Assembly: GCA_028023455.1 (NCBI GenBank)
Contig: JAQFVV010006216.1
Coordinates: 1,898,445-1,962,444, forward strand
Direction of reading: 5' to 3'
Length of the DNA stretch: 64,000 nt
From: Epiperipatus broadwayi
Taxonomy: Eukaryota; Onychophora; Udeonychophora; Euonychophora; Peripatidae
The position numbers and the translations under genes are program-made. The notes under the pieces are model-generated. The model had not been told where the DNA came from. It saw only the letters and a program-made list of their open reading frames with translations, and did not search any database. This document shows, in pieces, positions 36,638-50,559 of this stretch; position 1 is the first letter of the stretch; each line of letters begins with the position of its first letter.

Positions 36638-36730
36638 CTTAATGACTAGAACTAATTTCAAAGTAAAACGTTTTTCATCTGGTCTTAGTTTTAAGTATTT
36701 CATCTTTATTTTACATTTTAAAGAAATATC
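36638..36730 (-). other. candidate small exon, unassigned
   Basis: A 93-nt open stretch (31 codons, no stop in phase 0) lies 0.6 kb upstream of the ligase III exon on the same strand. It has a good acceptor (TTTGTTTTAG) and a plausible donor (AAG|GTATTT). The peptide includes KMKYLKLRPDEKRFTLKLVL. I do not recognise it, and it does not match the ligase III residues expected just before the conserved exon. An open run of this length can easily occur by chance in such DNA. It could be an alternative exon or nothing. Confidence 0.15.
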
Positions 36731-37170
36731 CTAAAACAAACTCAAATTTTTAAACTGTTATTTAAGTTAATGATAAATGATCACAGCATTATCTAGAGGT
36801 AGCACGTGTATAAGTATATTTTGTGAGAAATTCATTCTACAGGTTTAAAACTAGCAATAATGGTTATTCAGATTGAAGTAAAAATATTCATTTGTTCTAT
36901 CCTTACTTTGTGAAAGCAAATATATCTATATAGAAATTTTCAACAATTATATGATTATGATAAAATAAATATAAAAAACTGAACTACTTGTATATATTTA
37001 GCATATATATTTTTATCAGCTTAAATATTAACAAAATATGATAAAGGAACTTGCAGAGATACCAATTAGGAAATAGCTCCAGTAGTGATTTTGTTAAGTT
37101 CAATTTTTCTGCAATAGCAATAAATATGGCAATTATTAACTATGTGATTTATAATTTGTTTGCCCACAGT

Positions 37171-37171
37171 T

Positions 37172-37208
<37 letters not shown>

Positions 37209-37260
37209 TTATGTGTCTCACGGCATAGTATTAGTGTGCATATATATATATATATATATA
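37171..37260. repeat. (TA)n(GA)n...(TA)n compound microsatellite
   Basis: (TA)n at 37171-37190, (GA)n at 37191-37208 and (TA)n at about 37239-37260. Confidence 0.95.
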
Positions 37261-40030
37261 AAGTTGAAAAAAAGTAGAAATAAACATAACCAATTTTTGT
37301 AGACATTTATTTAAAATATATATATACTGGAATAACAATTAAGGGTTAAATAATAATTTTGAATTTTAAAAAAAATATTATTAATTCATCAGTTAAAAAG
37401 ATCTATTTAAATTTTATTTAGTTCTGACTTTGATAATTTAAAAAAAGAATCTAAAGCAATTGTTTCACTGTTTAAATGGATAATACCAGTAATTATAAAA
37501 TTCCCTCACCTATTTTTGAATTAGATTTTAAAAAAATTTAAATTAAAGCTTTTGATAAAATTATTACAATATATTTTGATAAAATCCTACAATCTGATGT
37601 TGTTGGAAGGATTAAAAATATTTTTACATAAAAATTTCATTATAATTAAAGTAAATTGAAGAGAGTCATTAACATTTTTCTTGATCAACATAAAGAAAAT
37701 AATTTACTTAATTGTTGTGGTTTTAAATTCCATCATAGATTATAAACAGTGGATCATTACATCATTATTATTATGAAATTATAACTGAAACAAATGCAGA
37801 GTATAAGGCAGCTGCTATAGTTTTTAACAGTAGAGTTTGAATTAACAAGGTTTTTCTGTGGTTCATATTCCCACATTCATGTAGTATACAGCCTGCTTAC
37901 CTAAATTCTATCAAATTATAAAGATTGAATGAAGATGACTATGCCACCAGTTACTTGATTTATACCTTTCCCAAAATGTCAATAGGACATTATACTACTT
38001 TATTACAGACATTATTATATTGAACAAGCTTACCAAGAGATTACAGTGCTAGTCTACTTGCTAAAGAAATTAACTTGCTATAATTTTATACATATGTTGT
38101 TTCATCTATATGCAGAGAAACACAGCCAAATCACTGCATCATATATATAGTGCATACACATATCAACTGGTGAATAAAATATTGAAAATGATATTATTTT
38201 AAACACTTAACATTGCATTTAAAATCTTTAATTCCCAAGTTTTAAAAATAAATATTTTTTGACTAAGTTATTCAACTAAAAGTAAAATAAGGACAGAAAA
38301 TAATAAATGACATTTCCAGTTTTATTTTATTTTGGAATTAAAAAAAGAAAACTCAGAAATCTTTCTATATTAAAAATGAAAAACAAAAGAATTTTCTAAC
38401 ATTACAATTAAGAATAATCTGGAAAAAAAAAGGAAAAGAAACATTTATGTAGGATTTTCAAAGAAAAAAAACTTTTCTTTAACCCTTTTTAAATATGTCA
38501 TTTAGTAAAAGTAATTACAATTAGTAATGAAAATATTTTATTGAAATAAGCAAATGAATAATCATTAGAATATAAATGTCAATGTGTGCACACATTTGAA
38601 TGGGTACCCATATATATGTTAAATCAGGCATTATTTATGTATTATTAAAATAAATTGATATTTTATTAGTTTATGACAATTTTAATATATTATGAAACAT
38701 GCCTGTGTGCTTATTATTGAAATATCTGTAAATTTCAATGTAATAGCATGTTTTTAGTATTATTTTTGATAAAAATCAGAATGATGAATATATATTTATA
38801 GCATTCTTAACAGACTTTAATTTTATTGTTATTGTTTCTAATTAATACATTTATATTTCAATGTTTTAACAACAGGTTGAGCACTTACAGTGCGTTATGC
38901 GGTTATGATAGCTGATTCATTGAAATTTTGTTTTCTTTTTAAAATTGTGTAAAAACTATAAGCATGATGTCAACAGAAATCCCAGCATTTGCTGCTTAAT
39001 TGCATCTTTAAAATGATGTATCACAATTTGAAATCGGATAAAATTTGAATTTTTTATTAATATTTTTATTAATAGGTGCATTTATTTTTTTCTTTTCTGG
39101 TCAGTTTAATAGTTTTTATGAGGACGAGAAAGGCAGAAAGTCTTTATCGGCCTTATTCATTAATAAAATGGATTAACAATATGCTGATGATTCATATTTC
39201 AAGGCCCTCAACATGATATAAACATAATCATGGAATTGGAATATCGGTTGTAAGTATTCAATTTTAATTATTTGAATATTTTTTTAATTATTTGATAAAT
39301 TATATAATTTATTAAGATATAGATTATCTCAGGTAAGAAGTATTATATATGGTTTTAAATATAATTTTATGAGGAATACAAAGAAATTATCAGTGAAAAT
39401 GCAATTTAAACTTAGTTAATGATAAATTAGAAATTAAGAACAAACAATAAAGTAATAATTATGTTGAATGTTGAAATTTTTTTTCCCCTTATTTTTTAAA
39501 TGGTTATCACTATTTGTCTTAGCCTTATTGTTTTCTTTAGTTTTTCTAGTTTCTATCAATGTAAAGTTTTTTGCTTTAACATTATTAAAACTAAAGTTAT
39601 TGTGAAAATTATGTCTCAGGTTAATTTTTAAAAAAAATCAATATGGCACCTGGAGAATCAAAAAGTTAATTAATTAAATTATATTACCCTAATCAATTTA
39701 TTTAACATTAAAATAAGTTTAAAATATTATATCTATTTAGTTTCTGCTCAAAGTAATAGTTCAAAGAGTACTTGCTTCCTGTGCTAGATTAGTGCATAAT
39801 GGTTGGTTATATGGATTAGGGGTTTATGTTGGTATTTTGCACATTCAGATAATAATCCTGAAAAGTGCAAAGGTATATCCTTTAAAGTCCATGTATTATA
39901 TTTTATATTTTTATTAGAAATTATGTTTATAGTGGACAGTACATAAATGGTACTACATGGCCAGGACATTGATGATGATTAGCATGATTCAGTATCTCAG
40001 TATTATTTTTTATATATTTTGAAGGCTTGG

Positions 40031-40135
40031 CACTTAAGTATTTGCATCCAGTTAATTGTGGTATATCTGCCCCAAGTTTGTCAGGCTAGATAAGTAGCCT
40101 GTCACCTTTCAAATCCAATCACAAGGTTGACTGTC
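40031..40135 (-). repeat. dispersed repeat copy B (SINE-like)
   Basis: Read on the minus strand this matches 15785-15902. It has GACAGTCAACCTTGTGATTG, then GATTTGAA (B-box-like), CAGGCTA, TAGCCTGA, CTTGGGG and CTGGATGCA in the same order, and a common GTGCC/GTACC end. Two diverged copies in opposite orientation indicate an interspersed repeat. Confidence 0.55.
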
Positions 40136-40399
40136 TATTTTTATTCATTGTTCATGAGGATAAATGAATTTTTTTCCTGTATGGCTGGTATAATTGTAGT
40201 TAGCTTATTATTTACTGATTCCTCATGCTCATTCCTTTTATATTTAATTTTGATTATTAAATGTGAGGATGATGATGGTTTCTTTCCCCAGGTTCACCCT
40301 TCTCTTTATACTATTATAATATATGTATAAATAAGTAGCTAATATCCACTAATGAAACAGATAAGCATAATAATTATGAGCTACTCTGAATCTGTTGAT

Positions 40400-42100
40400 G
40401 AGAATCTACTATAATTGCAACTAGAAAGAATAAAATCAATAGGCTTTGATTACATTTTATACCACAATTCTTCATTTGAGGTTAGATATTCAAAAAAGAG
40501 GATCTTGATTTGAGATAAATTTTAAGGGATGAAACTATATCTTGATTGATCATGTTCTTTTCTAATGTTTTTCAGAAAAAATCCACTGCAAAAAAGTAGA
40601 TTTAAATGAAAAAATAATATTTCTTATGATAATATTTAAGTGAGTATCCATAAGTTTATTGGGGAAAAGCAGGAGTATAGTATTCACCAGCAGAATAATG
40701 CTAGTACTAAGAAAGCTTTTTATAAAGTATTTACATCACAACCCCAAGTATTATAATTTATATCTGTAAGAAGATTATTACTAGAAATTAATTTTTGATT
40801 TAAACTAAGATAAATAAGGAAAATAAGTTAAGTTATGATCCAAATTAACTCCTAAATGGCATACGATTGCAAAAGGTTATATTCAGATTATGAGATGATT
40901 CCCTATTGTAAGATAAAAACATAAGCATATTGCTTTTTCAGTAGATAAGAAATGTGATATTGTGAGAAAAAATCCAGTTTATTTCTTATCCTTATTAAGG
41001 GTCTATTTTGAGAAATCAAAGAAATATCAGCATGAAAAAATTTCTTGTATTCTGTTTCAAGAAAATCACTGATGAAATATATTAAATAAAGTGATAGAAC
41101 TAAATGATGTGGAAGGCTGTAAAATTTTGTATCTACTATAATAATCATGTCACTTAAATTTTTCTATTGAAGAGCATTTTGCCAAATAGATTAAGGGTTT
41201 TCATGCAATTTTTAATTTATTTTGAAAGCATTTTCAATATCATTTATTAAAAATAAAACTTGTTCACAAAAGCCTCTTATTGGTTTAAATGCAGGATGCT
41301 TTATAACAAGATGACTCTCACTACTGACAAAATTCTTGTTAATATGATTCTTTCAAGAAGCTTATAGAAAACACTAAATAATTAGGCGATAATTTTTTTT
41401 TGGATAATTGCTAAGTTTATATGGTTTTGAGAAAATTATAGTTTTGCTTTTATATCAAATTTTTGTATAACCAATTCTATACAATACTTTTACTAATGAT
41501 GTTCTGGGTTTAGGTCTTTTGTCTTTTTAGAAATGTTGAAAGTATGTTGTCTACTTCTGCAGGCTTTCATGTTTTAAAACAATCAAAAACATGTTCAAGT
41601 TCATTAATCATCTATAAGTTTTATCAAAGTGATATTAGTGAATCATTGTGAAAGAGAAGCTTGCAATTTTTTGATTTAATGATTTTTCTCACTTCTATCA
41701 ACTTTGAATTTAGAAAAGGATTTATAAAACTGGCAACCTGATAGGCAATAATAGTTGATTTTTTTGGAGATATTTTTAAATCCACCATTTTTTTTGCTTA
41801 TCTATGGTCTCTCCCCACTTTTCCAGCATCACTGAGAATCATCAGTAAATGAAAATTGGCTATTAATAGAATTTCTGACTTTGTTGCAAGCTGGATTGAA
41901 TTGTTTTCATTATTCTTGAGAGATGGACTATTTGATATTGTTATTAAGAGTTTCTAGAACAAGAAAAAAATGGAGAGATTCTATCAATATTCTGTTCACA
42001 ATATCCGTATATTGATTCTTAATTTCTTTAATATGAATTCCAATAGTGATTACACTGATTTTTATTGACTGTGTGGGAAATGATTTAATATCACTAATTC
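40400..42100 (-). pseudogene. probable degraded LINE (minus strand)
   Basis: Short minus-strand fragments resemble LINE reverse transcriptase. Near 41310-41230, KHPAFKPIRGFCEQVLFLIN followed by DIENAFK looks like the Q-x-GFR-x-x-RS...D-x-V...L-x-x-IE-x-AF segment of several LINE clades. An 81-codon frame (41148-40903) follows in the expected direction, but no YADD box is recognisable. Frames are broken every few dozen codons. The match is weak, and the clade cannot be given. Confidence 0.35.
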
Positions 42101-45100
42101 AGCAGATAATGGTAAAGTATTTTTTTGTTAAAACAAAGCATAAATAGGAGTTGTTTCTGCTCACCATCTGCTTAAAGAGAATGTTCCTCTTTAATAGGCA
42201 TTGCAAAATAAATACTTGTTATTTAAATTCATCCATTCTAAAAATTAACAATTCATTTCATCTCCATTTACATAATTCCAAAAAACTGCTTTGAGAATTC
42301 AAATTGCCTATAAATTCAGATGTAGGAATGTTTGAAAAATGAGGATAGGGTGAGTTTGTAAACTTTGCATACATAAAAAATATCCAAATTGTGAAAACAA
42401 TGTAATTTGAACTCTCTTCAATGGAAGTTGTTTGCTTTATAAGAATATAAAGTAAAATCAGCTATACCATGTTTACAATATATTCTACCAATAATCAATG
42501 TAAATCCATGAATATTAAAAAAAACATATGCATCACAAGAAGAATTGTGAGTCTCTTGAAATCATTTTACATTATATATTGACCAAATAACTTGTAGAAA
42601 ATCTACCATTATAATTATGCTATACCTTCAATATTACATGGAAGCAAATTTTATTGCATTTCATTTGTAAAGAGAAGCTGCAAATTTTATATTGCTTCTT
42701 GAGATGTTCTATGGTTGCCAATTCCAATTTCAAAAGTTTAGGACCCCATCTCTGTAGTCTATCATGGCCATTCTCCATAATATTACCAGAGTTCAAATTT
42801 AATAATTTTAATATGTAATTTCATAATTTGGATCTTAGCCAGTAGTTCATCAAGATAAAATCTGGTGTTCATACATTAGTGAATATTGTTTGCAGCATGA
42901 AGCACAAAAACAATGTTGATATAGTACGATGATGCATGATAATTATACTGAAAATCTATAAAATTTATACTTTTGCTTTGTGTCTATCCAGATCTTATGT
43001 TTATATGCACAAAATAATATTAAAAATATTATGATAATATATTGTTTAATAATTAGTTACATGCTTGAGGAGGTTTCTGTTTTATTTTTTCATGTAATAT
43101 TATTAATATTTAATTAACACTATAGTAATATTATGTCTTAATTAAATAAAATTGCAGTATGTTATTCTCAAACCATAATAAAATGTAAAAATTATATTTT
43201 GCAAAAATTTGTGAAAGTTAATAATTATTATGGAATATTAAAAAATTATTTATCCAGGCTTTTCAGACATTTATGCTCTGCTATCCCTATATTTATTAAA
43301 AAAAAAATTATATCTGATAAATTAAATATGCCTAAAATATCATATGATAAATTTAATAAAACAAATTGTGAATTAACACATATATCCCCACTCCTTTTAT
43401 TTTGAATTTAAACGTAAATAACTTAAACGCTGGTCACATAGTTTTTCATTTTATTCTAAATGTTTACTTCTCTTTTCGTCAAATATTTTAATTGTTATAA
43501 ACTCGTTATAATTGAGTATTATGAAAAGGTAAAATTGAAGTTCAAAATTTTTACAATGCACTAAGCATGCTTTCGGCAACAAAAACATTCCTAAGATAAA
43601 TTTATGTCTACAATTTTGAGAAGATACTAAAATAAAGCATATACACGGTTTGAGTATTTATTAATGTACCCATTAGTGGCCACATCACTACACATGTTTG
43701 CAAATGTTTAATTGCATAAAGACAGACAGCTTCTTAGACGATGATATATTTTAATGGGACATACTGAGCCGGTCGAATGTGTGTGCTGATTTAACCAGGT
43801 TCGAAATATAAATGAAAGTACCTCAAGATCAATCATATGCGTGATCTAAAATCAAGAATACTAGGTATTTTGCCCGATTCATCCACCTTTCGAATCTAAC
43901 AACGAATCAACAACATGTCCGAGACACACGCATAGATCCACATTTTTCCATCCGTCCTGCTAGCAGTAGGGAGAAACAATGGACTAAAACTACTTCATTA
44001 CCTAACTCAAGTAATGATATATAACTCAGGTCATATATGAAAGGCTATATGCGATACTTGGATCATTGGAAATTTATCAAACAGATTAACAACAAAATAT
44101 CATAATAAATAAAACGGACTGTTTATTTTCATATTAAGAAAAGATACTTTAATAAAGATATTGATAAAAGAAAGGCTTTGTTCTCCACTATTCCACAAAT
44201 AACACATTATCAAATCATTCAGTAAACTTAATGTAATCTCAAGATCTAAATACCGCTTTTGAGGTATGAAATATAGGTTTGCCACGTCAGCCCACTTTAA
44301 CATTTAAACAGTTAACAGCAAGCTTGAATGAACTTTATAGTAATTTATTACTACCTTAACAAAATTGTACAATAATATTTCTTTGAGTCCAGCCCCCAGG
44401 AAATCAATCCGAAAATAGTGGTGCACAAACAAGTATCCCAAACCCCTTTTTTTAATAGAAATTTAAAAGAACTGATTTGCCGTCAAATGCGAAAGACTAA
44501 GTAATTGCTTATGAGTGCTCGATGCATAAGACTATTATTAATACCTGGAGATAAAATAAACCAGCCAACCTTAATTCACATAACATTGAACATGAAAGCC
44601 CAAATGAGAAGAGCAAAATAAAAATAATTATGTACATATGCATAAAGACAAATTTCAGGTGGAAAAAAAAATGAAATGTCAGCCAGCCAAGCTTAGCTAG
44701 CTAAACATTTACGTAAATCCTTCATATTCTGAGAAAAACAATAAACATTTCTCTAAATTGAGTGGCCAGGTCAGCCAAGAAATATGGCAATAAACTCGTG
44801 TGACAACAAACCAACTACAGCCAACCTCCCATCAGAAAATGAATACATAAAAGAAACTTCTCCAAGATAATAATAGAATAAATGAAATAAAGACAGCACT
44901 TAAAGAGATTTCCCAAAACCCAGACGCGGCAAACTATTGAACAGACATATTATAAGAGTAGTAATATATATATATATATTATATACCCTATAGATAAATA
45001 CCAACACTGCATAAACAGTAAGAGAAATATATAATACCGATTTCATTTAAGAAATGAGAAATAGTGAAGGAAAGCATACAATTATAAAGAATGATCAAAT

Positions 45101-45236
45101 AATAAATGGCATAATACATAAAAATACATTTATATAATTACATCATCTTAAGTCAAAGAGTTAAATGCAAATAAGAACAAATAAAGATTTCAGAAAATAT
45201 GGAAAGTAAAAGTTCGTGAGGAGTTATTTTAAAATG
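42101..45236. other. unassigned stretch
   Basis: 42100-43560 is A+T-rich with no named feature. 43560-44900 is less A+T-rich with scattered CpGs but only short frames, and could be internal sequence of an LTR element whose LTR lies at 45.2-45.65 kb. I could not find gag or pol motifs. Confidence 0.35.
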
Positions 45237-45650
45237 TTACTGGCACCAGATTTTGGTCTTTGCAATGGTACAATTCCCACGATGCCTCGACTGGCTTGCC
45301 TGGAAATTCATTTGTAAAGATAGCATGCTTATTATGTGAAATACCAATACTGACTGCAGGCAGACAGTTCAACAATTCGATTCACTTTATTACACTACAT
45401 CTTCAGCATTTGGCTGGATAGAAATCCAAACGGCAGACAAAATTGATAGAACTAGCCACCATACATGGTCTTGTCTGAAAAATTTAATAGTTCAACTATA
45501 TCGCCTCTCATTCTTTCCATTCCAAAAAAAAAATTCCTTCCTTTTGTCCTCCCCCACTATTTATACCTTTTAGCAAAACTCTGTATATTGTGTTTCATAT
45601 CATTCACATCTTGACAAGCCCCCACTCTCCTTTGTTTCAAAACAGATTTT
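45237..45650 (-). mobile_element. LTR-like segment with TATA box, poly(A) signal and PBS-like end
   Basis: On the minus strand a TATAAATA (45565-45558) in a GC-richer context is followed about 170 bp later by AATAAAG (45391-45385). It then reaches TGGTGCCAGTAA (45248-45237), which resembles a tRNA primer-binding site next to an LTR 3' end. The 5' border is uncertain (a TGTTTTG lies near 45645). No coding region is recognised. The order promoter, polyadenylation signal, PBS is the basis for the call. Confidence 0.4.
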
Positions 45651-45907
45651 CTTTTTACCAAAATCAAACTTTAAAATTTTGTAATCTATTTTTGTTTTAA
45701 CTTCCCATTTTTTTTTATTAAAAAGGCCATACTTAATTGCCCTGAAGGAATCTCTCATTTAAATTTAATTCATTAAGGAATGTTGGAAGGCTTATCTAAA
45801 ATAAATCACATGGAACATTTTTCGACATAAGAATAAGACAAATAAAATATTATATTCTCAAGTTAGTTTTAGTTTCAACAGAACCTCACATTAATTTATA
45901 CATACAT

Positions 45908-46885
45908 CTGGGTCTCATTTTATGTGGATTATTTTAATGCAATTTTGAAGTTATGTGATTCATGTTTTTTCTTAATATCTTTCAGATTTCACTATATTTA
46001 TTAGATATCAAGAAATTTAAATTATTAATAACTTATTTTGACTTGAAATACTATTTTTTTTTAAAAAAATATAACGTTATATTAGCAGCTAACGTGAATA
46101 TGGCCTGAAGCTGTATTTAGAACTTAGCTTCTATGTAAATAACCTATTTATACTAATGAGTAAATAATAATAATAGATTTATACTTACATATAAAAATAT
46201 TGTAATAAATATTCAAAAAAATTAAACTTTTAAAACGTATTTTTTATATATAACAGAAATAAATAATCTTTAGATTTTAAAATAAAAAACTAAGATTTTA
46301 TAAGCTGAAAATAATCTTTCTAATGGTAATGTATAATTTTTTTTTTGTTTTGATTATGATCTCATTTTTTTAAATAGGAATAGAAAACCATTAACACAGC
46401 AAAAGACTAAAAATGTGCTAGTTGTACATCACATCACAAATAAAAATAAACTGGCTAACAGGTTTCTCTGGGCATAATTGCTGAGAGATTCTTGACTTAA
46501 TTTAAGGAGAAGCTACAATACATCACATCACATCACATCGAGTCTGATTTCTTTCCAGTTTACAAATGAACACTAGTGGTAATGATTAAAATATGTATGA
46601 AAAATGTAAAATTAAATAATGAAGTCAATAAAAAAGTAAAAAAAAGTTTGTCTTGTATTATTTTTTTTCAAATATTTGAAATTTTTTATTAGTCATACTT
46701 TATTTGCTTTTTTTTTTAATACGAATTTTAAAGTAATTTTTTCTTTGTTGCCTTGCTTTTATGCGAATTCCAAAAATTACAGCACCTACCCCCCATTTTT
46801 CAAGGTACATTATGTCTATTTTTGTGCGATTTTTTTTAATGCAGGTTTTCTGTGGAACCTATCTACCGTATAAAATGAGACCCAG
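45908..46885. mobile_element. possible non-autonomous DNA transposon (TIR CTGGGTCTCATTTTAT)
   Basis: CTGGGTCTCATTTTAT at 45908-45923 is matched exactly in inverse by ATAAAATGAGACCCAG at 46870-46885. This gives 16-bp inverted repeats 978 bp apart, with some further similarity outside. The interior is A+T-rich with no transposase motif. A target duplication is not clear. A superfamily cannot be assigned from the ends alone. Confidence 0.5.
46520..46540. repeat. (CATCA)n short tandem repeat
   Basis: Four units of CATCA, with further CACATCACATCAC copies about 90 bp upstream. Confidence 0.9.
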
Positions 46886-48518
46886 GTGTATATGTTTACC
46901 ACACATACATGCCTATTTTATAAACTAGGACAAGAAAATATTTTTATGAAACCACAGTTTCTTTTGATTACATTTACTTTACTAAATTATTTCTACATGA
47001 ATACCTAATTTCAAGGCAGGATAAACAGATAACAAAAACACTTTATATTTCTGCTTAATGCAAAATTCTGTTAGAAATCACATTTGTTTAGTAGGGCTGT
47101 GAAGCATGAATCTGACTTCTATATCCATTGCTTCAATACTACTATTAAATAGCAAAGAAAATAGCAGATTGGTTCAATGAAGACATTTGGTTTTGGCATT
47201 ACACAATAAAATCATCTTTTGAATGTGTGGAGAAAATTTAAAAACAATATAATATAAAGGATAAAAAATATCCCACAATCAAATTCCCCAAAATTTTTAT
47301 AAAATTGAATGCAGTAATGATTCTTGTAGATCAGTATACTATGGACAGTCTCATGTAAATATTACCACCAAAATCTCACAACACAAGGACTTATACAAAT
47401 TCGAAAAACAATTTTAAATATAAATCTATTTTCTCAGAGCATGAACAATATTCTGGCCACTAGTAAATGTTAAGATTATCTGTAATGAATATTATGATAA
47501 AGTTAAAGTGAATAAAACATGTTCATAGCCATTCAAAATGTTGAGCTAAATCAATTATAATAAATATAGAAAATGAACCTATGCTTCATATTTGAAGACA
47601 AAATGCGACATTTTCTTACATTTTTCAAATTTAAAGTAAGATAGATAGGAAATGGAAAAACTAATGATAACTCAGTATTAGTTCACAACTTGTTTCCTTA
47701 CTACAAAACTTTTGTGTTTATTTAATTCATACACCTATTTTTAATAATTACAACATAACTGGTAATAGAGATTATGCAATAAGGTTCAATATTTTCATTT
47801 TTATAACTTAAAAATGCTTCTTTTTTTTAAATTAACTGCTGCATGCAAAGTCAAGCAAAATGACCTGATTTTTTTTAACAATTTTAATACATAAGGCATA
47901 ATTTTTAAAAACTACTACTAATAATAATTATTATAAGAGAACAATTTTCATCTCATCTCATTGAAACTAAAGTTTTGTTTTAGGACATAATCATTATCAG
48001 CCATCAAGGTCTTTTTTCACCTGGCTAATTGATCAGTTATACATTGATTTTACTTTCAATTTTTAGTAGCTCGTTATTTTTTATGTAAATCTTATTTATA
48101 ACCTCAACTGCAGGATTGTGTTTTCAAAATGACAAGTGATATCTTAATTTCAATTCAACATTTTAATTTATAAACATAACATTTTCTTTTACATTTACAG
48201 GATATTGATGCCATATCGTAATTGCTCTATTTAAAAATCTCACGTATTTTGTAAGTAGATGAATAAACTTGTGACAATTTTTTATTGTGTGAACTTAAAC
48301 TTTATAAACTTTTTAAAGTTCACCATATGGTCAAAAATTTATTATATTGTTCTACAATTGGTGAATCAAAGTCATTCAAAATCTGGTTGAATCCCTCAAC
48401 TTAAAAATTAAAAGCACTCTAAATGCTGAACAAAGTGTCAAGAACAGAATGAATCAATCTATTCCTGAAATGCTGGTATTTTTAAGTATACCTTTGACAA
48501 TATTGTTGGTAATTATAA
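46886..48518. other. A+T-rich stretch, no named feature
   Basis: No coding or repeat signature recognised. Confidence 0.55.
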
Positions 48519-49265
48519 AGGAGTACCCAAAATAACCTGGAATCATTCTCTAGTAGCTACACCTGTTGGAGTACATGACTTTTATTTCTACATACCACTT
48601 GTGGAGACCCTTCTGCATTAAGATGTCAAGTGATGCAATTGTGTATAATCATGGGGCCACTTTGCACACTTTTTTATAAAATACATTTCACATATTTGAC
48701 ATTTTTTATAATGGCTAAAAAGTTGAAAGAATGTAAAATTTATATTTTCTTTCAGGGAAAATGGCAGGGAAAGTCATTGTAATATTTGAAACAGCTTATA
48801 AGCAAGTTGCTCTGGTAAAAACACAAGATTACAAGTAGTTGAATGGAAATGTCAAATTCACCTTGTCCCAAAAAAGCATCGTGAGTGAAGTCCAATGTGA
48901 AGACACAACTGATTTTTTTTAGATGTAAATGACAATGTTCAGTCAGAATTAATTCATAATAATTGAGCATTTAATACCTAAAAATTCTAAAACTTTTGCA
49001 TGATGTGGAAAAAACATCCTTTTTTATGGAAAAGAGAAAGTGAAATTTCATCATGAGAATGCACTAGCATACAAACTCTTGAAAATGAAACAGTTTTTAA
49101 TGAAATTCACTTAATTTCATTCTATGGCCCTTCTTTTTATTATCTCAAAGGGAAAAATACCTCATTTTTTCTTTTTTGCAGATGAGAAATGATGAAGTTA
49201 AAACAATGGAGATAAGAATCTCATTGAAAGTATTTCAGAGTAGTTCAAAAAGTAAGAAACATGTT
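48519..49265 (+). pseudogene. mariner-like transposase relic
   Basis: Plus-strand fragments in order resemble the catalytic half of mariner transposases. These are WKCQIHLVPKK near 48845 (from W-x-x-x-x-SP-x-PKK), then FFLDVNDNVQSELI near 48920 (from FFD-x-x-G-x-VH-x-E). Next is KFHHENALAYKLLKMKQFLM at 49043 (from HHDNAPAH...V-x-x-FL). The second catalytic Asp is Glu here. Stops and frameshifts occur throughout. The start is placed at a TACCCAAAATAACCTGG-like end and is approximate. An old, inactive cut-and-paste element. Confidence 0.7.
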
Positions 49266-50559
49266 TAGATGGGGGTGTTGCATTTAATGAAATACCTAAC
49301 ATCTAAAAATACACAATTGTTTATTACAAAATTCTGATTATTTTTGATATACCTCCCTCATAAGAGTGAAATTACTATATCAATCAGATGGAATATGACA
49401 CTTAATATTTATTAAATTAATAATCAATTGTACAAAGCTGAAGACAGAATCTTGTCTTGTAATATCTTGATTATAGTAATTAAATAAAATTTGAGGTATA
49501 AACTTTAAAAAACCATAGCTCAATGGAAATATATAAACAAAGGTGTGCAAATCAGTTTCCCTCAGGCTATGGAATAAAAGCACTCTAGCTTTAAGTAAAA
49601 ATATAAAAATATAATGAATTCATCTACTCTTGGAGCTCATGTTTTAAGTATAATTACCATTACCTGTACATTGGCTAGTCTAATGATTAATATCTTTGCT
49701 GCAGAGGATTTTAATAATAATAATAATTGAATGAATATTGCTCAGGATCTCATAAAAAATTTGAGCACTAGATACAACAGAAAGGAGCTATGACCATGAG
49801 TCCAGAGTTTTCCACCATATACTGCATCAAAGCATACATGACAGTAGCGTATTTAAATGTTTTACCTATATATATATAATGTGCATTATTTTTTTATATA
49901 AATCACAAAATTTTTAAGATATTACTTATCAATGACTTTCACATATGTTATATATTATAATAACTGAAAAAATATGTAGAAGAAAGTGCATATATATAAT
50001 AAAATATTTTAATAGACATTTTAGATGGAAATATTTAATGTGGGGAATTTTCCATTTAAAATTATTTTGATTATAAATCACTTAATCAAGAACAGTAGCT
50101 AACGAAAACAAACTCTTCTAGGTCAAAGAGTTAAAAAAAAAAAAACTGACAGCTTTGATTGCATTCAAAAGGTGGATCCTGTAATATAATTTAAATGGAT
50201 ATAAGAAATGAAAATTACATTTTTCTATCTAAAACATCCATTAAAATATTATATTACAATTCATAATCTACCAGTGGAAGGATTTATTATATTAAAAGAA
50301 TTAAAAGTTTGCTACACTTTGATTTCTTACATCTATAAATGTAAACTGCAATGCTTTGTTCTCAATATTAAAAGAGAATCCTCTAGGATTCTCATTTTGA
50401 ATGCAATCAAGACTGTCAGATTTTCTTTAACTTTTGACTTGAAGCAGTTGGTTTTCATTAACTACTGTTCTAGGTTAAGTGCCTCCTAATTAAAATAATT
50501 ACAAATGGATTTATTTATTTAGCATATAGTGTCAGCACCAATTCAACACCAGCAACTTT
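49266..50559. other. A+T-rich stretch, no named feature
   Basis: A 93-codon plus frame at 50208-50489 has no recognisable domain and the composition of background. Nothing else was seen. Confidence 0.5.

Larger units (their letters stand above)
36032..40030. other. A+T-rich stretch, probable LIG3 intron
   Basis: Apart from the candidate exon and the microsatellites noted separately, I see no coding or transposon signature here. If the ligase III exon belongs to a live gene, this is upstream intron. Confidence 0.5.

Noticed and set aside
36638-36730. Naming this candidate exon as the preceding LIG3 exon
   Set aside because: Its peptide does not fit the residues that precede the conserved WEITGAEFSK block in LIG3 proteins; kept only as an unassigned candidate.
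48752-48970. Minus-strand 72-codon ORF at the mariner relic
   Set aside because: It is the antisense shadow of the plus-strand mariner transposase remnant.
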